From the NCBI RefSeq assembly GCF_014839805.1, contig NC_051142.1:2046001-2110000 (forward strand): DNA of 64,000 bases, read 5' to 3'. This document shows positions 26,072 to 38,300 of this stretch, piece after piece (the first letter of the stretch is position 1; each line of letters opens with the position of its first letter). Below the pieces are notes generated by a model, which had not been told where the DNA came from, made no database searches, and saw only the letters and a program-made list of their open reading frames with translations. This DNA comes from Manduca sexta. Its lineage: Eukaryota > Arthropoda > Insecta > Lepidoptera > Sphingidae. The position numbers and the translations under genes were made by a program.

Positions 26072-26805
26072 AGGATGTAAATATTAAGAAGTTAAAAAGA
26101 TCGAAATACACAACATATTTAATATATACTTTTTTAGATCAGTTTCCATAAAAAATATACATTTTAATCCCATCTATTTTAGTTACATTTGAGGCAAATC
26201 CTAACATGTAAACACAACCATTTATGGATTAATGGCCAAAGACTAAATTTTTTTGACATGCAAGGCAATTTGTCATAGAATAAACACATACGCATTCGGA
26301 TACATAAATTATTTAGAAAGTTTCGTCTCAAAATCAAAATACATTTTGTTGTCTCGTTTCACAAATGTATAAAAAGAAGTAGACTAAATATTATTTGCAC
26401 ATCTCCAATTATGGTGAGAATTAAAAATAACTGCAACTCATTCCATCCAAAAAAAAACAGTCTAGTCCCCTAGCGTAAGGTCTGTTTCTCGAATAAGCCT
26501 GTCGTTAGTTTTTAGTATGTTTGTTAGGTATAGTTTATATATTCTGTGGGATTTTTATAGCTGTATTTCACTTTTTTGCAATCTGTATCAAAATAAGGTG
26601 AATGACCGTTTGTTTCGCACACATTACATATTGCAAATACTAACATACTTTGTGCAAAATATTATGAATCAGATATTTTAATAATATGTACATTATATGC
26701 AAGAAGACGTGAACAGAGACGACAAATGTGAGACAGTTAATTCCGACTATTGCGTTGAGTTCGACCTGATTGTGACTAAAACATAAATACCGTTAGACCG
26801 TGATA
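26072..26805. promoter_or_regulatory. Divergent CMTR2/RBM45 promoter region
   Basis: 734 bp between two oppositely transcribed starts. It must hold both 5' UTRs and promoters. It is AT-rich with no clear TATA box or known motif. Confidence 0.5.
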
Positions 26806-28287
26806 ATGAATAACTGGAACCAATCTACGCGTAACGACGACCGTAATGATGACAAACCCCCATACTCCAGAGTGTTCGTGGTTTGCAGCAAGCAGATGCG
26901 TGAGGATGATCTCAGGCCGGTGTTCGAAAAATATGGGAACATTGACGACGTCCATATGCCGCGCGATCGCACTACAGGCGAGTCCAGAGGCATAGCTTAT
27001 ATCAAATACGCTAAAACGTCGTCAGCGGCGGCCGCTATCCAAGACCTACACTTAACAACCTTGCCAAACAATAGCCATAAACCGATCAAAGTAATGGTCG
27101 CAACAAACAAGAACGATAGCCAAAACAACAACCCAGACAAATACAGGCGACTGTTCATAAAAGTACCCAAGGAATGCAGTGAGAGTGAAATACGCAGTCA
27201 CTTTTCCACATTTGGGCGAGTTGAATCAGTCAGATTACAGAGAGATAAAGTCACTGATGAGTGTAAAGGTTTTGCTTATGTTCACTACACGACATTTCTA
27301 GACGCAGCCAAAGCACTCGAGGAATGCGACAGAAAGTACAAACCAATATTTGCAACACCAAAAGATGAGTTAAAGAGGGGTAGGAATAGTTTGGAGAGTT
27401 TCGAAAGCTACTCAAGTAATTTTAGTTTGCACAAGGACAGCTATCATGACTACCACCATCCAAGAGATGATAAGAGAGATAATGTAATGTCACTTATCAA
27501 AAGTAAACCTCAGGAATATGACACAGTAGCTGTGACATGCAGCCCCCCTGTTTTACAAAAGTATCTTGAGAGATTGTTTAATGTTATCCCAGGGATGATG
27601 CAGTGCAAGTACTCTCTAGACCAATATAATGGTTGCTGCAAAGCATTTGTCACATATGACAGTGAAAAATCTGCATCTTATGCTGTAGAGAAATTAAACA
27701 ACTTTGAATACCCATCTGGAGAAATAATATCGGTGAAACCAGATGAGAATCCTCTTAGTAAAGCAGCAAATAATTTAACTAGTATTGTAAATAATATAAA
27801 AAATGCTGTAGAAGGCAATCCTGATCTCTTACAGCTAGCTGATGCAATAGCCGAAGCGTCCACCCTTATAAAAGCCGCATCATCAGGGAGGGAAATAAAA
27901 TCTGAGGCTCAGGATAACTATTGTAGTGTGAACCTGCCCCCAGTGCAACCCATGTCTAGTAACAATAAAGTTGCCCAAAGATGCTTTTTAGTGTTTAAGC
28001 CTCATCCTCCTCCTGTGAGCGTATTACGAGACACCTTCTGCCGTTTTGGAGACCTCATTGATGTTGCAACATTCCCAAATAAAACTTTTGGTTTTGCCAA
28101 ATATGCATCAGTTAAGTCTGCACAAGATGCTATGAAAACTCTGCACGAAGCCACTCTGTGCGGAATTAAATTAAAGGTTTTAGAGGCTGATGAGAAAGTG
28201 TCTAATGACAACAAAATGAATGTTGACAATGAACCAACAGAGCATGACACAGAGAGAAAAAGAATGAAACTTGACAGGGACAACTGA
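26806..28287 (+). CDS. RBM45: RBM45-like RNA-binding protein
   Basis: A single uninterrupted exon of 493 residues. The start is ATG at 26806; the frame extends two codons upstream without an earlier ATG. Four RRMs are visible: RRM1 about 21-100 (RVFVVCSKQ ... GIAYIKY), RRM2 about 114-186 (RRLFIKVPKE ... GFAYVHY), RRM3 about 239-312 (VAVTCSPP ... KAFVTY) and RRM4 about 391-465 (RCFLVFKPHP ... TFGFAKY). The number, order and length match RBM45, a neuronal and nuclear RNA-binding protein in vertebrates. The C-terminus is basic (ERKRMKLDRDN), possibly a nuclear signal. AATAAA at 28445-28450 is a good polyadenylation signal. The lack of introns in a gene-dense, intron-rich region hints at an old retroposition or intron loss. 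Confidence 0.85.
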   Translation: MNNWNQSTRNDDRNDDKPPYSRVFVVCSKQMREDDLRPVFEKYGNIDDVHMPRDRTTGESRGIAYIKYAKTSSAAAAIQDLHLTTLPNNSHKPIKVMVATNKNDSQNNNPDKYRRLFIKVPKECSESEIRSHFSTFGRVESVRLQRDKVTDECKGFAYVHYTTFLDAAKALEECDRKYKPIFATPKDELKRGRNSLESFESYSSNFSLHKDSYHDYHHPRDDKRDNVMSLIKSKPQEYDTVAVTCSPPVLQKYLERLFNVIPGMMQCKYSLDQYNGCCKAFVTYDSEKSASYAVEKLNNFEYPSGEIISVKPDENPLSKAANNLTSIVNNIKNAVEGNPDLLQLADAIAEASTLIKAASSGREIKSEAQDNYCSVNLPPVQPMSSNNKVAQRCFLVFKPHPPPVSVLRDTFCRFGDLIDVATFPNKTFGFAKYASVKSAQDAMKTLHEATLCGIKLKVLEADEKVSNDNKMNVDNEPTEHDTERKRMKLDRDN

Positions 28288-29672
28288 TTCTCATAGACTA
28301 AGTGCATATAATGTTGTATTATGTTTCATGTATGTATTTAGATTTATTTTTATTCACTTTTAAAATTATAGACATTATGGACTTTAAAAAAAAACAATGA
28401 AATGTGACATGAATTTTAATTATATTTTTGACTTCTACAATTTAAATAAACATGAGATATTTTTATGACTATTGACTTATGACTACAGAGACAAATCTTC
28501 CACAAACTGACTATATGAGTCATATTGAACAGTGTAATATGTATGATAAAATATGTGTTTAACACTGGCTAACACATAATACTGATACAAAAAATGACTA
28601 AATAATATATTATTGATCTGTGATATAAGTATACATATATTTATATACAAGGACAAAAACATTGTTCAATATTATATTTAAAGTTAATATTTTTATACAT
28701 ATTGGAAATTAATCATAAATATTTTTAAGTTGACTAAAGATTTTATTTATTGCATTTTCTTCCTTTTTGAGAAGATATTAATAAATTTGCTATTTCAAAG
28801 GTTTATACATATCAAGTTTTAGAGATAATTTATTACCTTTGTTTATTATACCCTCACCTCAACATACTATATATTTGGAAAACATGTCATTTAAATAATA
28901 ACCATGATTTTGAGAACAAGAACCAGCAATAAAACCTATAGTAACATAGATCCTGGATTCATATTTTTTAACATACTTCATCAATCTCATCAGGAGATCA
29001 TTACTAATAACAAAATCAATATATTTGTGTCACAGTAGAACAGACAATGTTGATATAACAATGTTCAAAATCTTAGTTGAGATTAAATACAATTGAAAGT
29101 ATAAAACCTAAACACAAGTTAACAGTAACTATGAACACATATTGTGTGAAAAGAAATCAAGATTTTTTATTGAAATTTACTTTTGCAGCAACATTTATTC
29201 ATAGATTATATATACTAATAAATTTAAAACCAAAAAAGAGAAAACTGTGAGAACTGTATTCATCTTAACACCTATACCAAACTTGTGCGAAATACAAATG
29301 AGTGGAATACCAATAAATACTAACAATGAATTAATTCCTATAAAGGTTAAAAGGCTTACATAATTGTGATACATTAAGTCAAGTCTACAGTAAAAGTCAA
29401 GAAGTGTTGCTACATGGATAGGCACCAATCACAATCAATATTGGTTTCCTCACATCATCTGGGTGTGTAAACATCACAATATGTCATCATGTATGAGACA
29501 ACCACCTCATCTCTTAAGATTACAAGCATATTACAATGCTTGGACATTCAAAGGATAAATACAATTCAACACTCATTGGTGAAGAACTATGGCCATTCCT
29601 CTATAAAGAAGACCCAGTAGTAAGACGTACATTGTCTTAGTACTCTAGCCCCTCAGAAATCTTAAAATGAAT
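28288..29672. other. Intergenic between convergent genes
   Basis: 3' UTRs of RBM45 (+) and the unrecognised gene (-), both converging here. AT-rich, no recognisable repeat or gene. A minus-strand AATAAA lies at 29194-29199. The minus-strand ORF at 29195-29428 looks like chance in AT-rich sequence. Confidence 0.5.
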
Positions 29673-30876
29673 TCAATTTTTGTTGCGAAGCAAATATGTG
29701 ACTTCATTAATGCCTGAGAGTAGTTTGTTTATAATGTTGTCGTAGCATAAAGCATCCGTCTCCTGAGCTGTGGAAGTCCAGTTCTGATTGCATTCGCTGA
29801 GAGTTGTCTTTGCTTGCACCATCTGTTGTGGAAATATAATTATGAAGTAAAAGAATACATATTACCTGAAATAATTATGTTTAAAAAAAGGTAAAAGCTT
29901 TGCTGTTTTATTATTATAAGTAACTGACAGCATACAAAGGGTGTAAAATTTAAGGTTTGTTATTCAATTCCTAGGTTAAATAACATGTATTGTTTTTTAA
30001 TTCAAAAAGCTGTGCATGCAAAAGTTGCACCAATATCTTATTCTATTTAGGGTGCAAGTTACATCATCATAAAAAATTGGACAATTATAATGTTGCTTTC
30101 TGATATACAAGTTAATATAGATACAATGTAACAAACTATATCATGTTATACAAAGTGAGAAGTATATCTTCTTTTTACCCTGAATAAAAATACTTAGCTT
30201 TCAGATGAAATAGTTGCCCGTAATGTTATTTATGATACTATCACAAATTCAGAATCAATATGGTATAGGTATATACAAACCTGATAGGCATAAACATTGG
30301 TATATAGTTACAATAACTTATAGAAAAACAATGATTCACCTGAGAAAACATGTTGACATCCTGGCACAGCTGTGCCAGTTTGGCTTCGACCTCGGGGCTG
30401 CGGTGGTGACTTTCGTCGCCTTTACCGAGCTTGATGTTCGCGAGCCGCTTGCTCAGCTGGTCCAGGCTGGTCGCGTACTGCTGCAAATCAACACTCTCGA
30501 TATTTTTATTGAGTGTCGGCGGTGGTTGGGCAAGCGCCATGTTTCTCTTCAGATCCTCAGCGTACACCTTCATTGTAGCAATCACATCGTCAAGATCGAC
30601 GTCGATGGTGTTCTCGGCCATGTCCGGCAGCAACAGCTTCGGTGGGCCGGACTCTAAAAACTTCGATATGTCGTCGTGGCGTAGTCCATTGTTGGCTTCT
30701 GGCCTGTTGGGAGCATTCGGTATTGCGTCAAACATGCTCTTAATATCCTTCATCACCCGTTGCGAGTCCGCCAGCTCCTTATCCAAATCCTGAGTGATTT
30801 GGGTCAATGCATCTAACTTAACAATTGTTTGAAGGAATTCTGCGAATTCATTTGCGGCTACTTTGTTTGCGGCCAT
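29673..30876 (-). CDS. Unrecognised coiled-coil protein, 228 residues
   Basis: Two exons in closed phase: 30340-30876 and 29673-29822. I do not recognise the family. Visible: a start MAANKVAANEFAEFLQ, a heptad-like helix at about 15-45 (LTQITQDLDKELADSQRVMKD), a loop with ISKFLESGPPKLLLPD, an acidic IDVDLDDVIATMK, a second helical stretch (YATSLDQLSKRLANIK), and a helical C-terminus after the splice (MVQAKTTLSEC ... NIINKLLSGINEVTYLLRNKN). No signal peptide or membrane segment. Codon use and the splice junction look like a real conserved gene; a small cytoskeletal or complex subunit is one guess. Start: the frame extends upstream but has no earlier ATG. Divergent from IMP3, with starts 976 bp apart. 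Confidence 0.7.
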
Positions 30877-31852
30877 TTTCGTGACCAATTTTTCTCACTT
30901 AAAATGTGGCTGATTTATTGAACAAAATATCCGTCACTGCCTAGAGAAAAGCTAAGTCAATAAGAAAATCTAAATTGACACTGACATTAAACATTTTGAC
31001 ATTTGTGTTTCGTCCGAAAACAACGAAGGTCCTGCGACATAAACCAAATATAAATGATTTTATTATCTGTTTTCAATCTTTTATATGTTTGTACGTGTAT
31101 CCAAATCCATTTTTATTTCATTCATTGCAATATAAAAAATATATAAAATGTTTGTTTTTTTTTTAGTAAAATACTTTCAGAGGCTTCTAAGATCAAAGGA
31201 GAAAAAATACACCTTTTTCAAATCATACTAAAGACCTTCATTGGTCCTTGGTTTCGCCCGCATGAAAGACTTTTCTTCACTTTACAGTGTTTACAGCTCT
31301 TTTCTGAGACCATAAAAATCGTACTGACGCTAAGCTGCAGGCTTTCCCCCCTGAGGCAATTCTTGTGCGTTAGGTCCTCACATCAAATGCACACCCATGT
31401 ATGGGGGACATTTGTCACGGCCCTAAGCCTACAGTGCAGTGTGTATACCTCTTGTTTGTATTAACATTTTGAGGCCTATAAGGGCGAACATTTCTCTTCC
31501 CTTTCCACTCCGCCCATTCTAGTATGGTTCCTCCTCCTTCCCTTTTACTTCCTTTCTACTTTCCTCCAGCACCCTGCAGCCGCTATGCCGGGGAAATTTA
31601 AATATCCTATTCATTGTTTTCTCCCCGTGTTGACTTCTGCAGCTGCAGCTGCTGCAGGCTATGTTGAGTTTCGAACAATTTGAATGTTTCGAGTTTCGAA
31701 TATTATTGAATAAACGTCATGTGTCAATGTCACGAAAATGAAAATTTGAAGTTTACTTGACACTTGCACGCTCGTTTATTTGTCTCTGCTTGCACGTGTA
31801 AAAGTGGAAACATTATAATTACGAATTTCTGTAAATAAAAACACCTTTAAAG
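30877..31852. promoter_or_regulatory. Divergent promoter region with a repeat-like block
   Basis: Between two oppositely transcribed genes. The middle (about 31230-31640) is pyrimidine-rich and unlike the flanks (CTTCCCTTTCCACTCCGCCC, CCTCCTCCTTCCC), probably an old mobile-element piece. The last ~170 bp before the IMP3 ATG are the likely IMP3 5' UTR and promoter. No TATA box identified. Confidence 0.4.
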
Positions 31853-33579
31853 ATGGTCCGAAAACTAAAGTTTCATGAGCAGAAGTTGCTCAAAAAGGTT
31901 GACTTCATATCATGGAAGGTCGACAATAATTTAAACGAAGTTAAAGTCATGAAAAAATACCATATTCAAAAGCGAGAGCATTACACAAAGTAAGTTTATT
32001 TATAATTAAATTTAAGGAGAATTATAAAGGTTTGATTAACGAAATTGTTTTTTAAAGGTATAATAAATTATCAAGAGACATTAGAGAGCTAGCAAATAAA
32101 ATAAAAGACCTAGATTCAAACACTGAATTTAGAACAGAGTCCAGTGCACAATTACTAGAGAAACTGTATCAAATGGGGCTTATACCGACGCGTTGGGATC
32201 TTGCATTGGCTGCTAATGTGTCTGCGAGTTCGTTCTGCAGGAGAAGACTACCAGTCGTTATGGTCAGAAGTAAGATTAGCTTTGTAATTGTAGCATATTA
32301 TTTAAAGGGTTAAATAACTTTTTTTAAGTAGTGTATTTGTTGAAAGTTGCATTACATACATATGTAATATATGAGACTGCCTCGGTGGCGTAGTTGTATT
32401 GCATATCCGGTACAATAGCGCTCTGAGGTCCTGGGTTTGAATCCCGGATCGGGCAAAGTGATATTTGGGTTTTTTCTGCTCAGTATCAGCCCGGAGTCTG
32501 GAATTTGTGCCCGATATGGCGATAGTCTCGCCCCCTATCACATCATGGGACGGAACATACTTGGTGAAAAGTGGGTGCCCTAGTTGCGCCTCTGTATACC
32601 CCTTCGGGGATAAATGCGTGATGTTATGTATGTATGTATATATGGGAGCATTAAGTAAATAGCTTGTATTTCTAAAACTATGACAAAATTATTGGAATTT
32701 TAACAAGTTTTCAACAAGTATTCTAATTTATATTATTCAGTGTATTTGTTAAAAAACATTGTTTTTAATGTACAATGTAATGTTTCTCTGAATTAAATAT
32801 TTTTAGGTAAGATGTCCCAGAATATAAAGGAAGCCACAAAGTTCATAGAGCAGGGTCATGTCAGAGTTGGTCCAGAGGTGGTCAAGGACCCCGCATTCCT
32901 TGTCACCAGATCCCTGGAAGACTTCATTACATGGGTGGATGGCTCTGCCATTAGGAAACATGTTCTTGAATATAATGAAATGGTAAGTATTCATAGAATG
33001 TTAATTTTTTTACACATCTTTTGTTTAAATTGGGATGAAGAAGCCTTGATGGATATGCTTAAAACGTGGCCAAAAAGTAATGGTGTTTTTAACAAAAAGT
33101 AATATGGAATAACTATAAATCATCATAAGATTTTTGCTTTATATAAAATACTGTAACATATAAAATATGCATATTGGTATTGGAAAATATGTGAATAAAA
33201 CAGAAGTATATAAGTAAATCACAAATTATAATTTTATGACGTTAGTCCCTGGTAAAGGTTGTGACCTGGTTCATTGATCTGGCGTTTTTATTTAACGATT
33301 CTAAATACTAAATTTAAAGATATTATTAAAAATTTAAGGGTTGGATGTGCCCTGAAATCCTTCAGCCAGGTATTTGGGTACCATTAGTTAAAGTTTTTAA
33401 AAAGTTTAACATTGCCTCAAAAACCTTTCCAAAAAATTCGTGACAACTCCACATATGTATAAACCATCAAAATATTAACAGAAAATTAATCTTTTACATT
33501 CTCATGAATGATTTTCTAGAATAATATTATGAACCATGTTTTTTTTTTGTTTCAGAGAGATGACTTTGATATGCTGTAG
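31853..33579 (+). CDS. IMP3: U3 snoRNP protein IMP3
   Basis: Four exons, phases closing, give 182 residues, the normal family length: 31853-31989, 32058-32269, 32807-32982, 33556-33579. It begins [18 protein letters not shown] and continues [46 protein letters not shown] and an S4-type RNA-binding region (CRRRLPVVM ... [23 protein letters not shown]), then [29 protein letters not shown]3 pairs U3 snoRNA with pre-rRNA in the small-subunit processome in the nucleolus. The last exon is only 24 bases. Intron 2 carries a SINE. AATAAA at 33650-33655 is the likely polyadenylation signal. Confidence 0.96.
32373..32643 (+). mobile_element. tRNA-derived SINE (family A), best copy
   Basis: The head GACTGCCTCGGTGGCGTAGT holds an A box and GGTTTGAATCC is a B box, both of RNA polymerase III type. 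The body (TCTGCTCAGTATCAGCCCGG, GGAATTTGTGCCCGATATGG) and a TATG-rich tail follow. Copies: 11861, 20843, 24925 and (reverse) 47660. In IMP3 intron 2. Confidence 0.8.
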
Positions 33580-35325
33580 TTATTATATTTACATCAATGT
33601 ATATATGTAAGACCTGTGTAATGTAATTGAATGATGCAAGTATGTGATAATAAATAAGATTTATAATTTAAATTGTATTTTTTTTCCAGAAAATATATTA
33701 AATATGACAAAATGGAGCATGTATTTTAGGTTAGACCTCTAGTAATACATCAGTGAAACTTTAATTCCATGTAGTAGTTTTTGGGTGATACATTTACAAA
33801 CAAATATCCTAAAATCTGGCGCCTATGACGTTGCTAAGGGGCCGTTCAAGTATTACGTAACGCCATTTTTGAATATTTTTGACCTCTCCACTCCCCATGT
33901 AACGCGCTGTAACGTTTTCCTGTTCGCCCCCGCTCCCCTTCCAAAAGTTAGGTAACTCTAAAGTGACAATTTTTTTTGTAATATTCACAATTATTTTACG
34001 CAAAATAGCGGAAAGTCGCTAAAATACTTTTGTTATTGTTTTAAAATAAAAAAAAAACATAACGTTTTGTATGAGACCCCCCTCCCGCCTATGTAACGTA
34101 TCGTAATGTTTTTCAAGCCCTCCCCCCCCCCCCCTAATTTCGGTACGTAATACTTGAACGGCCCCTAACTCCGAACACGATCGTATTACGTTATATTCAT
34201 GCAAGTACCGCGGAATAATATTCTGTATGCCAATTTAAATTGTTATAAACGCGAAGAGGTGCGTTACGTGCTTTTTATTGAACTGTCAAAATAATGTATT
34301 ACATAGAGTCAGTGGCCCAACCAAGTACTGGGTACCGATTTAGTCAGCGTGGTTTTTTACCGCCCGGGACAGACCCAGTATCCGATGTGCGGGAATACGT
34401 GGATGAGACGCTTGTCGTTTCATGAATATGCTGAAAAGAATACCTTATTAGCAGATCAAAGGGTATTTATTGCAATAATTCCGCTATGTTCACACGTTGG
34501 TATAGCGCTAGAATACATGTTGATTCAAAGGGCTAACGCGAAGAAGAGTTGTTCCTTTAATACCCTTTGATCTGGATTGAAAAATCGACACTAATCGAAT
34601 CTCAAATCATCATTATACTATGCTAACACTCACTCGCACTCACAATTATTGATTTATCTATAAGCACCGCCACATTGTACATATATTAACAGTTTTCATA
34701 GTTATACTAGTATTAAACAATTATTATAGTCACTGATATGTTACAAGTACGGCGTACATAAATAAAAACAGAATCAAAGAGAATTATAATATACTTATAT
34801 GAAAAGCATAAGCGTTTATTATTTATTATTAAAATTACTGAAATAGTACCCACATAAGGACCTAAAGATACGAACCAAGTACGGAAAGTTTTGCAGAGTT
34901 ATATAAGTTTAAATTATCTTTATACTAGTGCAAGAACTTTTTATATGTAGTTCTCTTTGACTTAATCTCTAGCAAGAACTTTTTGCTCTTTAGTTTGTTT
35001 CATATATAATATTATATATTTTTTGATTTACTACATATCATCTTGTTGATTTATTTCGCTGTACTCGGTAAACAAAATTTGTAAATAAACGTCGCAATCA
35101 ATTCAAATCATATTCATATCAGTAAGTACGCATTTTCGCAGTATATTTATATTGCAAAATGCTTTTTGGTAACAAATTATTATTTACCTCATAACCCATT
35201 TATATATCTATATACCTATGTAATTAAAAAGTCCTTCACTTGTCCTTTAGTAAATTGTATTTCTTTTTTAGTTCAACAAGTCTTACATTTACTTACATGA
35301 AAACTGCGCCTTTCATACATAGATA
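33580..35325. other. Intergenic, IMP3 to anoctamin-like gene 1
   Basis: IMP3 3' UTR, a 328-bp TIR element at 33838-34165, then AT-rich sequence with no recognisable gene. The 5' UTR and promoter of anoctamin-like gene 1 should lie at the right end. Confidence 0.5.
33838..34165. mobile_element. 328-bp MITE, TAA target duplication
   Basis: The terminal 22 bases (GGGGCCGTTCAAGTATTACG and two more) are perfect inverted repeats, flanked by TAA on both sides (33835-33837 and 34166-34168). The interior is partly palindromic and has C and T/A runs but no ORF. The 3-bp TAA duplication fits PIF/Harbinger-type elements. Confidence 0.85.
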
Positions 35326-38300
35326 ATGTACAAAAGAATCTGTTATCCGTTTAAATATTTTCAAGACGTAAAACAAGATGACGCGAACAAGGTATGCACG
35401 ATAGTAACTAAAAATAAATTTCGTTGGTTGCTAGGAAGTTAAAGCTAGGAATTTAGGTTGCTAAAAGGTTTCTTCAAAACCAGCCAATAAATAAAAATAA
35501 ATTACCCAGAGTCCTAATTTCTTTTCTAAAGATCAGCAATAAGCACGAATGCTGTGGCATTGTTGTTATTATTGGTCGGGTAGTTATTACAATCACACGA
35601 GCTGGTTGCTCGCATTAGCCTCATAGATAGTAAGTACCTACTACGAAAAAGCGATTATATTTCTAATATTAATAAAAAGGACAACGAAGAAGATAGTGCA
35701 GCAGACATTCATAAAGTTAAAACATATGATTTACACTCTCGAAACAAGTCGACGAACACCGAGGACATCCATTTACTCGGTGAAAAGGAAGAAGAGAAAC
35801 CTGTTACGGAACCTACGGAGGTATATTAATTATTATTATAAGTAATCAGAGCACACGGATGTCTCTATAACCTTCCCGAAATACCAGCGTATTCAAATAC
35901 CGTGTTTAGACTCTCTAAATGGATCTCTCTTAGCAATAATGACTATTCTGTATGATGTCATCTTTTTGGTCTTTGTTTTTGAGGCAGAGTTTCTCTAGAT
36001 TTGCTTGTTTTAAAATGTATAACATACTATGTTTTCGTAACAATTTAGATGACCTGCTATGTTGTGGTATGATCATCTATTATAACCTAAACAGGGCTGG
36101 GATTATTACTGTTTTTACTAACTCCTGTTGTATGTAGCCACAGTACGAAACATATTCGTTTTCTGGAACGTTCAGAGATGGAGTGAGTCGCATCGATTTA
36201 GTCCTAGTGTTGGCAGAAACAGACCAACCTGACGTGCAGAAATTACAAAAGGACTATTTATTGAGTATTGCAAAAGTGGGCCTGAAAGTGGAACCTGAAG
36301 CTGGTTTGGTATGTGTCACATTTATACGGGTTAATAATAGCCTTATCTACTTCATTATCGGTATTCTTTTGTTTTTGTACGACAAGCGATAAGGTCAGGT
36401 GGGGAAAGTGCGCCGAGGGGGAAGGGCACCTGCCCTAAAAAAATCGAAAACTATTGATGTTATACAGTTATCGCAATCTTATATCTATGCTTCTAACTGA
36501 AATGCAGTTCCACTAAAAAACACAAATGGCTATGTTCATTTTAATACGATTTATTCGCCATTTTATTTTAAGTGTCATTTAGACCTGTAAACAGAGATGA
36601 CCCCGTGAAAGATAACATCAAATATTTTAAGATATTTAACATATTTCTGTAAACCAGTAAGGTGAGTACATAGTTTAAACCTTTTATTTTAACTTCCTGC
36701 CCGAATTTTATCTGTATATACTAAAATAAAGGTTTTTTAGCAATGCGAAAAATGCACCTCAAAATTGTCGAGTAGGGCAAGTGCGCCACAGTTAATAGTC
36801 GTATGGCGCACTTACCCCTAAACCATATATTACCAACCTTTTTGAGAATAAGTTTTACTAATATGACTTATTATTATTAAAATGTAACAGCATCATTTTT
36901 TGTACTCAAGGTATTTTTTTTGAGGCGACTTAAATAAAAAGGTATATTAGTAAATTCGTCGGATATTTGTTTGTTTTAAATGGTTCTTTTTTACAAAAGA
37001 AGAAATGAGAAATGTTATAAGGTCAAATTCTAAGTTTTTGAGTTATAATGCATTCAAAAATGTTAATTCCTACATAATTATATGTTTTTTTTTTTAGTTT
37101 TTAGAAATAAAATGGATTTCGTATTAAAGCTACCAATTCTTTATAACAACATATAAGCACATAAACCTCTAATATTAATACCCAAATATAGCAAAAAAAA
37201 ATGGGTAAAATGTTTTGAAGCCCTGGTTTACAAATATATGGCGCACTTGCCCCGAATTTGATTTGATAGCCATAGTTTGTTATAATATTGAGTTATAAAA
37301 AATTATCCAAGAGCAATGCGGGTAAAACTTATTTTTCAATCGACTAAAATGAGTGTTTTCTTTATAATGTTTAATATTGACGCTTTTTTTTACACAGGCG
37401 CACTTACCCCATTTCCGGAGGCAAGTGCGCCTACTACCATCTTTTTTTACTTTGAGCAAAATATTATTAAATTATAGTCTGATTTCCTTGAATGGCTATA
37501 GGTCGTTATCACAAAATACCAAATATTCTTAAATTAATAAAATTACATTCAGCAGTCAGCACAAAAAGAAATTATTTTGCATTGAATCCAGCTATGATAA
37601 TTTTATGGCGCACTTACCCCGACTGACCTTAATTCACCGTGGATGTCTTTCTTGGGTCCTCCATCCCCGATTTCCTTTGGTGCTCTCCGCGGTGACGTCA
37701 CATTTCCGCAGCAGTACTATGTGATAGCACGCTAATTTTTCGAACTTAAACTCGTGCATGTAAAGAGACTACTCTAGTACCTACTACTAGTATTTCTAGT
37801 ACTTCCCACTTATTACCTATACTAATTACAGATGCCGGCGCATCGAAACTTAACGTTCGTTAAAGTTCACGCACCAGACGCTGTTTTGGAGACATACGGC
37901 GAGAAATTAGGCGTAAAAAAGTATTTCAAACAAGTTCACTTGGAGTACATTCCCAAACAGGTCTTATGTTATAAAAATAAGGAAAAGGAATGGCTTTCTT
38001 TAGTGAGGTTAGTGTAAGCATCAAAATACATTCAAAGGATGTTAATATCTGTGGCACCTTGTAAGAGTTATAACCTACCGTTTTGTTTTACAGAAACAAT
38101 TACGTACAACCTTTAGGCTATTCTAACTCAGAGAGAAGTCTTCTCGTATACAAATTATTGCTTAATTTGCGATTTGGAGAACATCAAAACCATTTTGGTT
38201 TAAAGAGGTAATAATTATTATGCTTTACAGGCAGCAGGAAATAAGCCGATAGATATGAGAAACGAGTGAAAAATATGTTCAAATATAATCCTCAAATATT

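Noticed and set aside
32373..32470. Functional tRNA gene
   Set aside because: A and B boxes are present, but the sequence does not fold as a tRNA and is joined to a SINE body with copies elsewhere.
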